From Candidatus Onthoplasma faecigallinarum (GTDB taxonomy: Bacteria > Bacillota > Clostridia > Christensenellales > UBA1242): a stretch of DNA of 25,733 nt. Under the pieces are notes generated by a model. It saw only the letters and a list, made by a program, of their open reading frames with translations. It was not told the DNA's origin and made no database searches. The DNA lies in NCBI GenBank assembly GCA_018715225.1, contig DVMB01000067.1, positions 1 through 25,733 on the forward strand, read 5' to 3'. Each line of letters starts with the position of its first letter. The first letter of the stretch is position 1. A program made the translations under genes and the position numbers. This document shows positions 16,091 through 22,505 of this stretch, in pieces.

Positions 16091-17528
16091 CTTTTTTGTC
16101 CTTTATATTCATAAGCTCGACGGCAAGGCCGTTTTTAATTAAAAATTCGTTTTCTTTTGCTATTTCCGTCCAAACTTCTTCCGGGTCTCTACCCTGCTCT
16201 CTTATTACATCGCTTCTAGAACGAAAACCGTTAGAAACACTAGCGGTTGCAGAACTTACGTCTTTAACCGGGTCAACCCAAGCCCACCGACGAGCCCTAA
16301 ACGATACATTTTTGTATTTTTCAAGCTTTTCAGCCGGCAATACTCCACGCCCTACCTGTATTTTACCCGCCAATAAAGAATGCTTAAGCCAGGAAAAATA
16401 GACAGGATACATAACTTCTGTTTTGAACCATTCTTGCAAGCATGTCCAAGAATCGCGTTCGTCAAGAGCTCCCTGTCTAAGGGAGGAATAATTAACAGAT
16501 GTGAGATCATTTCCAAGAGTGTTATAGCCTACATTTAGCCCGGCAGAAACACTTCTAAGATTCGCCTTTACAAAAGGGTCGAACTCGTTGCTCGGATAGT
16601 TTGGGTCAAATTTGTCAACCACGTAGCCAGGCGGCAGCTCTGTAAATGCAGCAGGCTGAGCATCTATATGTATATCGTCTTTGTCTGATTCTGTGTCTAC
16701 GTCAGGGTCAGTATTTCTCAAAAAACCCATTTGACAAGCGCCGGCTCTGGCGTTTGCTACAGCGGCTTCTTCGTAGCCCGATAACATATACATCTTTTCT
16801 AATACTGATGAAAACCAAGGTAAACCGAGTTTTTGACCGACATATAACATCCTGTAAGGATGTATTATCTCAGATGCGGGGATTCGTTCTGTTTTTGTCG
16901 ACATGTCTAACGCCGTATCATCAGCGTTTTTGATGTGATAAGCAATAACTTTTCCATATTTATTAAATTCAATTCCGAATCGAATAAAATTGCCGTTAGG
17001 CAATTTCTTATTATTCGTAAAATCAAGACGCCGCGGATCAATTAGTTGCAGGTAAAATTTTTGAGGTGTCGAAACTATTTTAATAAAAATGTTACCTTCT
17101 CTGGCAACTGTCTGCAAGATAAGACGCTGCATTTGAGGAAAATTTAAACGTCCGGTAACGTCACAATCGGTTGATAACTGCCAGTGCTCCCAGGCTGATT
17201 CAAGCGCCTCATTCGCCTGTATATCTAATTGGCCGTTAGTGTCTCGAGCTTTCGCTTGTAATTTCATGCCCATCGGCCCAATAACATTACTGTTCAATAA
17301 TTCAAGATATTTAACAGCATAGGGATTATTCTGGCACTGCTCGCAGGAGCGGGCGACAAGCTTTTGATAATACCTATCGATTATCTCGTCAGATGACTCT
17401 TTATACCTTGTCCAACTGATAATATAGGGCTGTTCGGTTCCGGCTGCATATCCATTTTTGACGAAGATATTTTTTGTCTGTGTTTTATTTTTTTTATTAA
17501 AATTAAAAATTTTCTTAAAATCGATCAT
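16080..17528 (-). CDS. B: Portal protein, lambda gpB family
   Basis: A 482-residue protein of the lambda-type portal family. It contains SSDEIIDRYYQKLVARSCEQCQNNPYAVKYLELLNSNVIGPMGMKLQ (early, typical of the family), WEHWQLSTDCDVTGRLNFPQMQRLILQTVAREGNIFIKI, IDPRRLDF, PASEIIHPYRMLYVGQKLGLPWFSSVLEKM and the late NYSSLRQGALDERDSW. The portal ring is the DNA entry channel and docking site for terminase. The start is ATG at 17526-17528, in the TGATG that also contains the gpW stop; a TTG one codon upstream is less likely. It overlaps the protease-capsid gene by 11 bases. Confidence 0.93.
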   Translation of the reverse strand: MIDFKKIFNFNKKNKTQTKNIFVKNGYAAGTEQPYIISWTRYKESSDEIIDRYYQKLVARSCEQCQNNPYAVKYLELLNSNVIGPMGMKLQAKARDTNGQLDIQANEALESAWEHWQLSTDCDVTGRLNFPQMQRLILQTVAREGNIFIKIVSTPQKFYLQLIDPRRLDFTNNKKLPNGNFIRFGIEFNKYGKVIAYHIKNADDTALDMSTKTERIPASEIIHPYRMLYVGQKLGLPWFSSVLEKMYMLSGYEEAAVANARAGACQMGFLRNTDPDVDTESDKDDIHIDAQPAAFTELPPGYVVDKFDPNYPSNEFDPFVKANLRSVSAGLNVGYNTLGNDLTSVNYSSLRQGALDERDSWTCLQEWFKTEVMYPVYFSWLKHSLLAGKIQVGRGVLPAEKLEKYKNVSFRARRWAWVDPVKDVSSATASVSNGFRSRSDVIREQGRDPEEVWTEIAKENEFLIKNGLAVELMNIKDKKDEE

Positions 17529-17755
17529 CAAAATTTGAATCCTATTATGTCAAATTTTCTGCTCTTTCGCACCTTATCACGAGCGACTTCAGCTCTGTAA
17601 TACGTCCTGAGCTCTGTAAGTTCGGAAAAAGAATGCTTAGTTATCTCTCTGTTATTAATTTTTATACTCTTATATTCATTTTTTAGCCGCCCTTCAAGCG
17701 CTGCTTCTACAAGTTCCAGCATCTTCTGAGCATGCGTTTTATCTGTATTGTCCAA
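17528..17755 (-). CDS. W: Head-tail connector gpW-like
   Basis: A 75-residue protein between terminase large subunit and portal, where lambda W lies. The pattern matches gpW (68 residues): an N-terminal helix AQKMLELVEAALEGR, a beta hairpin KSIKINNREITKHSFS, then the helix ELTELRTYYRAEVARDKVRK and a C-terminal GFKF like the GFYV of lambda. gpW closes the packaged head so the tail can join. The start is TTG at 17755, with AAGGAGGAGGG directly upstream, overlapping terL by 17 bases; the stop shares a base with the portal ATG. Confidence 0.8.
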   Translation of the reverse strand: MDNTDKTHAQKMLELVEAALEGRLKNEYKSIKINNREITKHSFSELTELRTYYRAEVARDKVRKSRKFDIIGFKF

Positions 17756-19727
17756 ACCCTCCTCCTTTCCAGGACGTCGCGAAATTTCCTCTTGTTCTGT
17801 TGTTCTCTCTGATTATTGGCTTCTGAGTTTTTTTCTTAATTTTTTCCTTCAATGCGACTAATCTAGTGTTTGATTCATAATTTTTAAATTGCTCTGACAA
17901 TTTTTCAAAATTAGGATTTAAAATCTTCAAAGCTGCATAAGCATATACCTTACAATCGAGAGCTTCATTTCTTTCGCGAACTTTCACCCATTCTTGACGA
18001 ATGTAGCCGTTTGTATTTTTATTTATAAGTTTTTCAGCTGTTAACATCTCAAAATATTCTTTATCTACTGATAAAGGGAAATGCATATATCCTGCGCCTG
18101 GCTCTTGTTTGCGTAGGCGAGAGTATATAATTTGTTTAGCGTCATGGACTCCTACAGGGAATAATTTAATAGCAGAACGTTTTGTTTTTCCAAAAGATAT
18201 ATTTGTTGCCCGGCTTACGATGGGCCGACCCTTCCCCCCAATCCCTTTTATTAGAAATAGCCGGTTTCTCTGCTTATTTTTCCCCCAACGATAAGCATTT
18301 TCTGTTAAAAAACCAGTATCGATGCATGATGAACTGATACGCATTTTTATACCTTTTTCATGAGCAAATTCGCTATTTAATAAAAAATCCTCTAATTGCT
18401 TCCAATCCTCAATATCAGCTGGATTACAATATATGACTTTATAATCAATAAGCCAATTTTCTTCATAAAGTCCCCAGCCTTCAAGACTTATTTCAAAGCG
18501 GTCTTTTTGGACATCAACGCCCGCAGTTAATACAAGTACATCTTTAGGGATTGTCGCATTATATTTTTCTCTGCGTTGTAGCAGCTCATTATCATTGATG
18601 CTTTCCCCTGGTTCTGACCAGGGTTCACCAAGCGATGTATTGACCCATGTTTTGAGCTTAACGGGGTCCTTTCGTGTGTTCAAAAAATCATCAACAATGT
18701 TGGACATTAGCCTCCAAGGAGAATATATTTCATTTAAATGAAATCCTGCAACCCCTTGAAGATTCTTTGTTTCAGCAACTAGTTCAGTAAAAACTTTTTT
18801 ATTAAAAACATTAGATTCGTCTAAAATTGCTGCAATCCAAGCTCCTATTTTTACTCCGTTATTTATATCATTGTCGTTAAGCTTTCCTCCGCAATATAAA
18901 CACTCATAATATATTGACTCTAATAGTTGTTGCCGGGATAACGTTTTATCAAATTTTATTTGCGGCCATTTTAATAATTGATAGCGTCCGCATAGAGGGC
19001 AAGGAATAAAATAACGGCGCTTATCGCTCAGATTATATTCCGCTTCAATCCTGCTGATACCTGCATCAACAGGCGTGGAGAATAGCCCGACTTTTCTATC
19101 AAAATACGTTACGGTCCTTTTTATTAACAGATTGATAGGGTCTCCCTCATCACCCGCAGACAAAGGATTTCTGTCGATTTCATCGGCGAGAGCCAGTTTT
19201 ATCGGACGAGATGACAAACCTACCGGGCTATTAGCCCCTACCATTGCTATATAACCACCAGGAAAAGTTTTTTCTAAAATTGTTTGACTGTCTTTATTTT
19301 TTTCTTTTGATTTTTTTATTTTATCTCTAAGAGCCGGAGTATCGCGAAGCATCGGTGTTAACCTTCGCTTACTCCAAGTTTCAACCAGCTCGACAGTCGG
19401 TTGAGATACAATAATCGAACAAGGCCGGTCTGTTATTGTTGACCCTATAACATTATTTAATATTTCTGTTTTCCCTATCTGAGCCGAGGTCATGCACACA
19501 ATTTTCCAGATATATGGATTGGAAAAAGCATCCATTATATCTCTCTGATATTCAGCTCGTGATGTGCGAAATCTGCCGCTCTCAGCTGACGATTCTGAAC
19601 TTAAAAACCGCTCATCGTCTGCCCATTGTGATACGCTGCGTGCTGACGGACTTTTCCATAATAAAAAAGCTTTTTCAACTGTTTTTTTAATTTTTATTAA
19701 TTCTTCATTTTTCTCCTCTATTATCAA
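17739..19727 (-). CDS. A: Terminase large subunit, GpA family
   Basis: A 662-residue packaging motor. The family signature SVSQWADDERFLSSESSAESGRF lies at 31-53. A variant Walker A, SAQIGKTE, is at 81-88, and Walker B, LALADEID, at 178-185. A zinc-ribbon pair (Cys243, Cys246, Cys276, Cys279) is typical of GpA. The nuclease part starts near 390 with LTAGVDVQKDRFEISLEGWG, where the aspartates are expected to bind metal for cutting DNA at cos. The start is unclear: TTG at 19727 keeps the family N-terminus but has a poor ribosome site, while the good site GAGGAG lies downstream of it with no in-frame ATG, GTG or TTG right after. It overlaps terS by 23 bases. Confidence 0.93.
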   Translation of the reverse strand: MIIEEKNEELIKIKKTVEKAFLLWKSPSARSVSQWADDERFLSSESSAESGRFRTSRAEYQRDIMDAFSNPYIWKIVCMTSAQIGKTEILNNVIGSTITDRPCSIIVSQPTVELVETWSKRRLTPMLRDTPALRDKIKKSKEKNKDSQTILEKTFPGGYIAMVGANSPVGLSSRPIKLALADEIDRNPLSAGDEGDPINLLIKRTVTYFDRKVGLFSTPVDAGISRIEAEYNLSDKRRYFIPCPLCGRYQLLKWPQIKFDKTLSRQQLLESIYYECLYCGGKLNDNDINNGVKIGAWIAAILDESNVFNKKVFTELVAETKNLQGVAGFHLNEIYSPWRLMSNIVDDFLNTRKDPVKLKTWVNTSLGEPWSEPGESINDNELLQRREKYNATIPKDVLVLTAGVDVQKDRFEISLEGWGLYEENWLIDYKVIYCNPADIEDWKQLEDFLLNSEFAHEKGIKMRISSSCIDTGFLTENAYRWGKNKQRNRLFLIKGIGGKGRPIVSRATNISFGKTKRSAIKLFPVGVHDAKQIIYSRLRKQEPGAGYMHFPLSVDKEYFEMLTAEKLINKNTNGYIRQEWVKVRERNEALDCKVYAYAALKILNPNFEKLSEQFKNYESNTRLVALKEKIKKKTQKPIIRENNRTRGNFATSWKGGGFGQYR

Positions 19728-20181
19728 AATCTGGCACCATTAACTCATCTAACATTTCATAAATATATCTTTTTAAAACCTCTTGAATTTCTAGAGGTTT
19801 ATCCTTATCAACCAATTCTAATGCAGCTTTATTTGGTATAGATAAAAGTTTCGAACGACAATTCATTATAACAGATGTTAGCGTCTGTTCTAAAAATTCA
19901 GTTTTAATATATTCGCCCTTTTGAATCGATAAATTAAATTCTAGTTTATCTGCTTCGGCTTTAGCTTTACGAGCCCGTTCATATCGCCCATCTAACTGTT
20001 GTTCTTCGCTATTATCATTAGGTGCATAAACATATTCAAAATAAGCGCTTGTACAAGCAGCTAGGTCATAATCTCCATTTTTTTGGGGCTTGGGTATTAT
20101 ACCCTCCTCTGCTAACTGCTGTATTCTTCGCCTTGACAAGTCCAATACTGCGCATAATATTTCTAATTTTGTCTTGTACAT
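19705..20181 (-). CDS. Terminase small subunit, Nu1-like
   Basis: A 158-residue protein just upstream of the GpA terminase. Residues 1-45 (KLEILCAVLDLSRRRIQQLAEEGIIPKPQKNGDYDL) form a winged helix-turn-helix like the DNA-binding domain of lambda Nu1. Residues 60-125 (DGRYERARKAKAEADKLEFNLSIQKGEYI) are the charged helix seen in Nu1/DUF1441-like proteins, and the C-terminus likely binds the large subunit. It should bind the cos region, for which a GC-rich candidate lies immediately upstream at about 20239-20310. It overlaps terL by 23 bases. Confidence 0.85.
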   Translation of the reverse strand: MYKTKLEILCAVLDLSRRRIQQLAEEGIIPKPQKNGDYDLAACTSAYFEYVYAPNDNSEEQQLDGRYERARKAKAEADKLEFNLSIQKGEYIKTEFLEQTLTSVIMNCRSKLLSIPNKAALELVDKDKPLEIQEVLKRYIYEMLDELMVPDFDNRGEK

Positions 20182-20238
20182 ATATCATTTTTAGCAATTT
20201 AAAAAAAGAAATGCGAAATAAACTTTTTTTCTTTTTTG

Positions 20239-20310
20239 TTCCCCATTCCCGCGCATTTACCCACCCGCATTATAAAATTGCTAGGAAGGACCCACCGCGA
20301 CGCTATAAAA
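20239..20310 (-). other. Candidate cos / terminase-binding region
   Basis: A GC-rich island inside an AT-rich non-coding gap (20182-20344) just upstream of terS. On the minus strand it holds GCGGTGGGT (20290-20298) and GCGGGTGGGT (20259-20268), two near-identical elements 31 bases apart, and also GGGTCCTTCC and GCGCGGGAATGGGG. Lambda-type phages place cosN and cosB at this spot, between the end of the genome and nu1. This is position and composition evidence only. Confidence 0.45.
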
Positions 20311-20344
20311 CTGAAATACTTGTTTTTACTGGGTTTTGGTCGCA

Positions 20345-20788
20345 TTACTTATACAAAGGATATTCTATTAACAATTCAGATTCCGGCTCTACTGTAATTT
20401 TAATCCCGCGTCCCATCGCAAAAAATAATAATTCTCTGACATTCTGACGTTGTAATGTCCTTATCTCTTCACCATTATTGAGTTTTACACCATATAGAGC
20501 AATTACATCAAAACCTAAGTAAATTGCATAAGCAATCATATAACTAATACTGTTATTAAAAAATTTACCTCCTACTAACTCAATTAACTTAATAATAGGT
20601 AGTTCGTCTCTTGTTACAACTTTAAAGGGATATCTCGACGGAGAATCGTGGATATCGAACCAACGGTCATAACGGGGTATTTTATCCATATCTTTATGGA
20701 CATTACATCCCCATATCTCATATTCTTCAGAATAAAAAGGGGCTTTAAACTTTCCCGGTAATTTTCCTAATATTGCAACTTTTTTCAT
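20345..20788 (-). CDS. Conserved phage protein, Rossmann-like (DUF115-like)
   Basis: A 147-residue protein starting MKKVAILGKLPGKF, a nucleotide-fold-like first strand and loop. It continues with YEIWGCNVHKDM and YDRWFDIHDSPSRYP, then GGKFFNNSISYMIAYAIYLGFDVIALYGVKLNNGEE and GRGIKITVEPESELL. This order (an IWG.N segment, RWF-x-IH, NS-x-SYM-x-A-x-A-x-x-x-GF, YGV, and a final PESELL) recurs in small phage proteins encoded near terminase genes, and resembles the MptE/DUF115 fold. Function is unknown. The frame stays open upstream to a TTG at 20875 but that stretch runs through two inverted repeats, so ATG at 20788 is preferred, although it has no clear ribosome site. Confidence 0.65.
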   Translation of the reverse strand: MKKVAILGKLPGKFKAPFYSEEYEIWGCNVHKDMDKIPRYDRWFDIHDSPSRYPFKVVTRDELPIIKLIELVGGKFFNNSISYMIAYAIYLGFDVIALYGVKLNNGEEIRTLQRQNVRELLFFAMGRGIKITVEPESELLIEYPLYK

Positions 20789-20798
20789 ATTTTTTGAA

Positions 20799-20818
20799 GT
20801 GCGGCGTGTTTGCCGCAC
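20799..20818 (-). other. GC-rich conserved-looking hairpin upstream of the Rossmann-like gene
   Basis: The minus strand holds a perfect 7-bp GC-rich stem, GTGCGGC (20812-20818) and GCCGCAC (20799-20805), with loop AAACAC, ten bases before the ATG of the next gene. No T run follows, so it is not an ordinary terminator. The minus strand reads LVRQTRRTS in one frame; I have a memory, unverified, of this string in many phage open frames, which would point to a conserved nucleic-acid element. Confidence 0.55.
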
Positions 20819-20841
20819 CAGAAGACCTAAAAGGCGAGGAG

Positions 20842-20862
20842 AAAAAAAGGTCTTCAAACCTT
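20842..20862 (-). terminator. Weak intrinsic terminator at the end of the HNH gene
   Basis: On the minus strand AAGGT (20858-20862) pairs with ACCTT (20847-20851) around a 6-base loop that contains the HNH stop codon (20854-20856), and five further T follow. The stem is only 5 bp. GAAGACC from this element can alternatively pair with GGTCTTC at 20821-20827, which would break the terminator. Confidence 0.45.
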
Positions 20863-21603
20863 GTGATCTAACCAACGTAAATAAGTTAATCTGCAGAATA
20901 AATCTAAACTAAAACCGTAAGTATTAATAACCTTCTGCAATTGCGCCGGTCTCATATCTTGCAAGCGCTCATCTCCCGTATGACAATTATGACAGAGCGA
21001 AATAGTATATATATCAGATGGCTTAGATGCTAGACCATCAAGCTTAATACCCCTAATATGATGTGCTTCATTGTGCCCGACACGTCCACAGTGCAGACAG
21101 CAAGCCTCTTTACGTTGATACTTCAAATAATCCGGTGATTTTAAAGGAATAGGGAAATTCATAGCAGTATCTATATCTTGCTGTGTTGTATGTAAAAGCC
21201 AGCAATAACGTAAATAAGGCGGTAAAATGCACTCCGTTTCGTTATCAATCCACAATAAAACCTTATCAATAAATTCAGACGCTTCCCGCATATTCATCTG
21301 ACTGAGGCCTTTATATTTATAAAAACTACTGCCGTCAGGCAATATTTTCTCTTCATAAACGCCTGCCTTACGATATAGCATTTCTTTTATATCGCTGATT
21401 TCATACAATTCTCCCTGGGTTTCATAAAAAAAAGCTCTTAAAACCTTGCATAATCCGCCAAAAATAAAGCCTCGCTGCTTTTTTGAGACTTCTTTTTTTA
21501 TAACGTCAAAACTTAAATTATATCGCTCATTCTCTTTATACTTCGAATAAAAAAGCGTCAATACATTCTTAAGCTGAGACTTATTTGTAATAATAAAATT
21601 CAT
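20854..21603 (-). CDS. NinB-like / HNH endonuclease fusion
   Basis: A 249-residue protein. Residues about 35-120 (EVSKKQRGFIFGGLCKVLRAFF ... FYKYKGLSQMNMREASEFIDKVLLWIDNE) follow the pattern of NinB/YqaN-like recombination proteins, in which a KQR-x-x-x-x-G start is followed by a final MREASEFI helix. Residues 165-215 are a zinc-supported HNH-type nuclease: Cys169, Cys172, then NEAHHIRG with His181-His182, and ISLCHNCH with Cys204, Cys207 and His208 (DUF968-like). Such proteins act in phage recombination or next to packaging. The ATG at 21603 follows a terminator T run and has no Shine-Dalgarno sequence. A role in packaging is possible, since HNH proteins near terminase aid cos cutting in some phages. 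Confidence 0.7.
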   Translation of the reverse strand: MNFIITNKSQLKNVLTLFYSKYKENERYNLSFDVIKKEVSKKQRGFIFGGLCKVLRAFFYETQGELYEISDIKEMLYRKAGVYEEKILPDGSSFYKYKGLSQMNMREASEFIDKVLLWIDNETECILPPYLRYCWLLHTTQQDIDTAMNFPIPLKSPDYLKYQRKEACCLHCGRVGHNEAHHIRGIKLDGLASKPSDIYTISLCHNCHTGDERLQDMRPAQLQKVINTYGFSLDLFCRLTYLRWLDHKV

Positions 21604-21606
21604 AAG

Positions 21607-21634
21607 AAAAAACCCGATTAAAAAATCAATCGGG
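21607..21634 (-). terminator. Intrinsic terminator after the zinc-ribbon gene
   Basis: On the minus strand CCCGATT (21628-21634) pairs perfectly with AATCGGG (21613-21619) across an 8-base loop and is followed by six T. It overlaps the last codons of the zinc-ribbon gene and ends four bases before the HNH start codon. Confidence 0.8.
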
Positions 21635-22007
21635 AAAACAAAAAATCATCAAATTTTGTTATGTTGTTGTCAAAAAGTCCTAATTTCACTGTTGATAAAT
21701 TACTGAAGCATTTCTTAATTGTTCCGTAATCGTTATAGTTAAGATAACTTCTCTTATCATAAATTTTAAATTCGCCACGTCTGTACAATATATTTTTTTT
21801 TAATTTATCAAACATCGCCATGCCTGATTTATTGCGGAAAATTAATTCCTGTAGTTCTCCTGTTGAGAGTATCCTTTTTATCTTCAATATATAATGCCCG
21901 CATACAGGACATCTCTGTAAAATTGTCATCTCTTGATAGAGATATTTTTGCGGCGCAATTATATAACTTGTTCCTCGAAATGTGCGCCTACAGCAGCTTA
22001 TAGTCAT
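21618..22007 (-). CDS. Small zinc-ribbon protein of unknown function
   Basis: A 129-residue basic protein. Two cysteine pairs, Cys5-Cys6 and Cys33/Cys36 (RCPVCGHYILKIK), suggest a zinc ribbon in the N-terminal third. The remainder (ELIFRNKSGMAMFDKLKKNI, YDKRSYLNYNDYGTIKKCFSNLSTVKLGLF) is helical with no family I can name. ATG at 22007 follows AGAGGAGAG by about 10 bases. It is the first gene of the leftward operon in this window and lies next to the switch-like non-coding region. It may be a small regulator, such as an antitermination or late-gene activator protein, but nothing in the sequence proves this. Confidence 0.6.
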   Translation of the reverse strand: MTISCCRRTFRGTSYIIAPQKYLYQEMTILQRCPVCGHYILKIKRILSTGELQELIFRNKSGMAMFDKLKKNILYRRGEFKIYDKRSYLNYNDYGTIKKCFSNLSTVKLGLFDNNITKFDDFLFSRLIF

Positions 22008-22096
22008 ATAAAAAACTCTCTCCTCTAAAGTTTTTCAAAAAAAAGACACTATTAGGCAAATTTTGTCCGAGCCACCTCCGACGTACTAAGCGCTTG

Positions 22097-22121
22097 CTTG
22101 CAATATCTGAATATATGCAAG
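22097..22121. promoter_or_regulatory. Inverted repeat at the leftward start site
   Basis: CTTGCA (22097-22102) and TGCAAG (22116-22121) form a perfect 6-bp inverted repeat whose interior is also nearly symmetrical. It lies about 7 bases downstream of the minus-strand TATAAT at 22128-22133, so a bound repressor would cover the start site of the leftward transcript. Confidence 0.5.
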
Positions 22122-22155
22122 TTTTGGATTATACCCTGACGAAAAAAATAATAAA

Positions 22156-22175
22156 TGACAAATCAAAATCTGTCA
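22156..22175. promoter_or_regulatory. Inverted repeat upstream of the leftward -10
   Basis: The 20-base element TGACAAAT-N4-ATCTGTCA is an inverted repeat with 7 of 8 matching arm positions. It sits 22 bases upstream (minus strand) of the TATAAT at 22128-22133, in the place of the -35 region, and is a plausible repressor or activator site. Confidence 0.45.
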
Positions 22176-22394
22176 TACTTAATTGACACACCATGTTTTT
22201 TTTTCAATCGATAAAAACAAGACAAAACCCTTATAAATTAAGCTTTTTTAAAAAATAAAAAATTTTTTAATTTTATTTATAATTTCTTAATAAGTTTTTT
22301 ACTTATTATAAAATTTGTACAAAAAAGGTAAAATATTATACAAATAGGTGATTATTTTTCTTAAAAAATGGGTATAATATTTATTATGAAATTA

Positions 22395-22432
22395 TTGACA
22401 ATGTAAAAAAGCTATACAATAATACTTGTATA
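22395..22432 (+). promoter_or_regulatory. NYN gene promoter with overlapping operator
   Basis: TTGACA at 22395-22400, a 17-base spacer and AATAAT at 22418-22423 form a strong sigma70-type promoter. Overlapping the -10 is a perfect inverted repeat, TATACAA (22413-22419), six bases, TTGTATA (22426-22432). The same half-site occurs upstream as TTGTACAA (22315-22322) and TATACAA (22337-22343), so cooperative binding of one regulator is likely. Confidence 0.65.
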
Positions 22433-22436
22433 ATTG

Positions 22437-22490
22437 CCGTATTTTTTAATACGGAGTTGAAGGCGACTTAGGTCGCCTTTCATCATTTTT
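22437..22490 (+). ncRNA. Two-hairpin leader or small RNA upstream of the NYN gene
   Basis: Soon after the promoter come two perfect hairpins. CCGTATT (22437-22443) pairs with AATACGG (22448-22454) around TTTT. AAGGCGAC (22460-22467) pairs with GTCGCCTT (22472-22479) around TTAG, followed by TCATCATTTTTT. The second is terminator-like, with a slightly separated T run. The RNA may act as an attenuated leader or be released as a roughly 60-nt small RNA. Confidence 0.5.
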
Positions 22491-22505
22491 TAGTGGGTGA
22501 GGAGC

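Larger units (their letters stand above)
22008..22505. other. Non-coding switch-like region between divergent operons
   Basis: About 500 bases without a credible gene, very AT-rich in the middle (22200-22320). It holds a minus-strand TATAAT at 22128-22133 for the leftward operon, inverted repeats at 22097-22121 and 22156-22175, a 7-bp repeat AATAAGT/ACTTATT at 22289-22307, TTGTA/TACAA motifs at 22315-22343 and the NYN gene promoter and leader. The layout is that of an operator region between divergent transcripts. The repressor gene is not in the window. Confidence 0.6.

Noticed and set aside
20022..20447. Plus-strand ORF of 141 codons
   Set aside because: It lies antisense to terS and the Rossmann-like gene and crosses the candidate cos region, with no domain pattern.
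20789..20875. Upstream TTG start (20875) for the Rossmann-like gene
   Set aside because: The added 29 residues are encoded by inverted repeats overlapping the HNH gene end, and the conserved-looking protein begins at MKKVAILG.
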